Assembly (NCBI GenBank): GCA_910586025.1
Contig: CAJUIO010000063.1
Coordinates: forward strand, 6,316-21,406
Length of the DNA stretch: 15,091 nt
Source: an uncultured Lachnospiraceae bacterium
Lineage (GTDB): Bacteria > Bacillota > Clostridia > Lachnospirales > Lachnospiraceae
Direction of reading: 5' to 3'
The position numbers were made by a program, and so were the translations under genes. This document shows, piece by piece, positions 14,339 to 15,091 of the stretch. The notes under the pieces are model-generated. The model saw only the letters and a program-made list of their open reading frames with translations, was not told where the DNA came from and ran no database searches. Within the stretch, counting starts at the first letter, position 1, and each line of letters begins with the position of its first letter.

Positions 14339-14967
14339 AAACAGATATAGTGGCATTGCTTTTAACATTAGTAAACAATGTGATAATTATAACAATTGCA
14401 GATATCTTCCTAATGGGTGCACTACACTTTCATTTTTCAATGAAATCTAAGAAAAAGGAGGTTATCATTACAAAAGCAAACAGAATAGACTTGCAAAATG
14501 GATACCAATGTTCTGCATTTTCATCAGCCTATATTTTGAGGCATTTTGATATTGAAGAACATGGTGATAACTTATATGAGGTCATTCCCAATAAAAAGAA
14601 AGATGGATGTGTGTACCCAAAAGGGATACTAAATTTACTTTCCCAATATGGCTTTAAGGTAAAGTATTGCGCCGGAAATATCGCTGCACTAAAAAATGAA
14701 ATCAGCAAAGGAAATCCAGTAATTGTGATGATACGGATACAGACGAATAAAAATCACTTACATTATGTGCCTGTTGTTGGTTATGATGAACAATATATTT
14801 TTATTGCCGAATCTTTAGAGGATTTTGTTAATTCCAATGAGCAATATTATAACAGGAAAATTTCCGTAAAGGAGTTTAAAAAACTATGGAATACAAGTAT
14901 GCTTAAAATGCCGTTTTATAGAAATACATATATAACAATATCTAAAAATTCCATTTTATCGGGCTAA
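14335..14967 (+). CDS. Membrane-tethered C39-like cysteine peptidase family protein
   Basis: A 210-residue protein with one N-terminal membrane helix (about 4-33) followed by a papain-like C39-type domain. The expected residues are Gln58 and Cys59 in LQNGYQCSAFSSAYILRHF and His143 in LHYVPVVGYDEQYIFIAES. An acidic residue 8-16 positions later could be the third member, although the usual DP is replaced. The domain resembles stand-alone C39 family proteins of Firmicutes, including those found near bacteriocin or ABC-exporter genes. By eye the coding sequence is far more AT-rich than asnA and the genes to its left, a sign of separate origin. ATG 14335 overlaps the stop of the ABC remnant. An internal AAAGGAGG at 14455-14460 hints at an older start. 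A terminator follows the stop. Its target is unknown. Confidence 0.8.
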   Translation: MKTDIVALLLTLVNNVIIITIADIFLMGALHFHFSMKSKKKEVIITKANRIDLQNGYQCSAFSSAYILRHFDIEEHGDNLYEVIPNKKKDGCVYPKGILNLLSQYGFKVKYCAGNIAALKNEISKGNPVIVMIRIQTNKNHLHYVPVVGYDEQYIFIAESLEDFVNSNEQYYNRKISVKEFKKLWNTSMLKMPFYRNTYITISKNSILSG

Positions 14968-14980
14968 GTGCCAAAACAGC

Positions 14981-15016
14981 GCGGCGAGGCAAGTGTTTAC
15001 TATCCCGCCGCTTTTT
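14981..15016. terminator. Rho-independent terminator after the C39 gene, probably bidirectional
   Basis: GCGGCG (14981-14986) pairs with CGCCGC (15006-15011), followed by T5 (15012-15016). Flanking AACAG (14975-14979) and CTGTT (15017-15021) extend the symmetry, and an A run lies upstream. It could therefore end transcripts from both the C39 gene and the convergent gene at the window edge. Confidence 0.75.
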
Positions 15017-15019
15017 CTG

Positions 15020-15091
15020 TTATCGCTCCATATCCAGCTTTCTGTGGGGTTGTTGTTCCTGCTGTTCCTGCCGCAAGATACGGTAAACGCT
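15020..15091 (-). CDS. C-terminal end of an unidentified minus-strand gene (partial)
   Basis: Read on the minus strand from the window edge, 23 codons stay open and end at TAA 15020-15022. The visible end is Gln/Glu-rich (RQEQQEQQ) and finishes PHRKLDMER. The stop directly abuts the shared terminator, which supports a real gene. Such Gln-rich, basic tails occur in mobilisation or relaxase-type proteins of Firmicute mobile elements, but 23 residues are too few to name a family. Confidence 0.4.
   Translation of the reverse strand, partial: SVYRILRQEQQEQQPHRKLDMER

Noticed and set aside
1..15091. CRISPR arrays, tRNA or rRNA genes, insertion sequences
   Set aside because: No regularly spaced repeats, cloverleaf sequences, rRNA signatures or transposase frames were seen in reading the window.

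Overview
The window looks like a piece of chromosome from a moderate-GC anaerobic Firmicute, most likely a gut Lachnospiraceae-type Clostridia. This is inferred from strong AGGAGG-type ribosome binding sites, several TTG starts, short operons, a BirA-controlled bioY, the non-mevalonate enzyme IspF, ABC-F and MacB-like transporters, and an ammonia-dependent asparagine synthetase. No rRNA, tRNA or CRISPR array was seen.

Layout. (1) 1-2541: a small GGDEF protein (+) converges on a minus-strand unit made of a conserved hypothetical gene, ispF and a decayed zinc alcohol dehydrogenase. The dehydrogenase carries two internal deletions and a one-base insertion. (2) 2600-7634: a class I glutamine amidotransferase/peptidase C26 gene (+) overlaps the end of a minus-strand bioY-DUF1284 unit. 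The rho-independent terminator of that unit lies inside the amidotransferase coding sequence. bioY has a clear promoter overlapped by a BirA-type operator, and one operator arm lies inside the 3' end of the next upstream gene. That upstream unit is an MBL-fold hydrolase, an ABC-F ATPase and a membrane-anchored HExxH zincin, the last two tightly coupled. (3) 7820-9580: a PhnB/VOC-like protein, the N-terminal stump of a P-loop kinase-like gene, and two GNAT acetyltransferases, the first with a near-consensus promoter. (4) 9664-12902: a two-gene ABC exporter, with a MacB-like ATPase overlapping an 852-residue double-FtsX permease by ATGA. A direct repeat with a 21-bp period sits just upstream of its putative promoter. 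(5) 13131-15091: asnA, then the C-terminal remnant of an ABC ATPase, coupled by ATGA to an AT-rich gene for a membrane-tethered C39-like cysteine peptidase. A terminator follows, then the C-terminus of a further minus-strand gene that runs off the window. This last region looks like an accessory or mobile junction.

How the parts relate. Most genes are housekeeping or small stress/transport functions. The observations most worth following are the biotin-regulated DUF1284 gene with its nested regulatory signals, the zincin coupled to an ABC-F protein, the direct repeat before the ABC exporter, and the chimeric-looking ABC-remnant/C39 peptidase locus at the right edge. I found no convincing complete new system. 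The C39 locus and the bioY-DUF1284 unit are the best leads.
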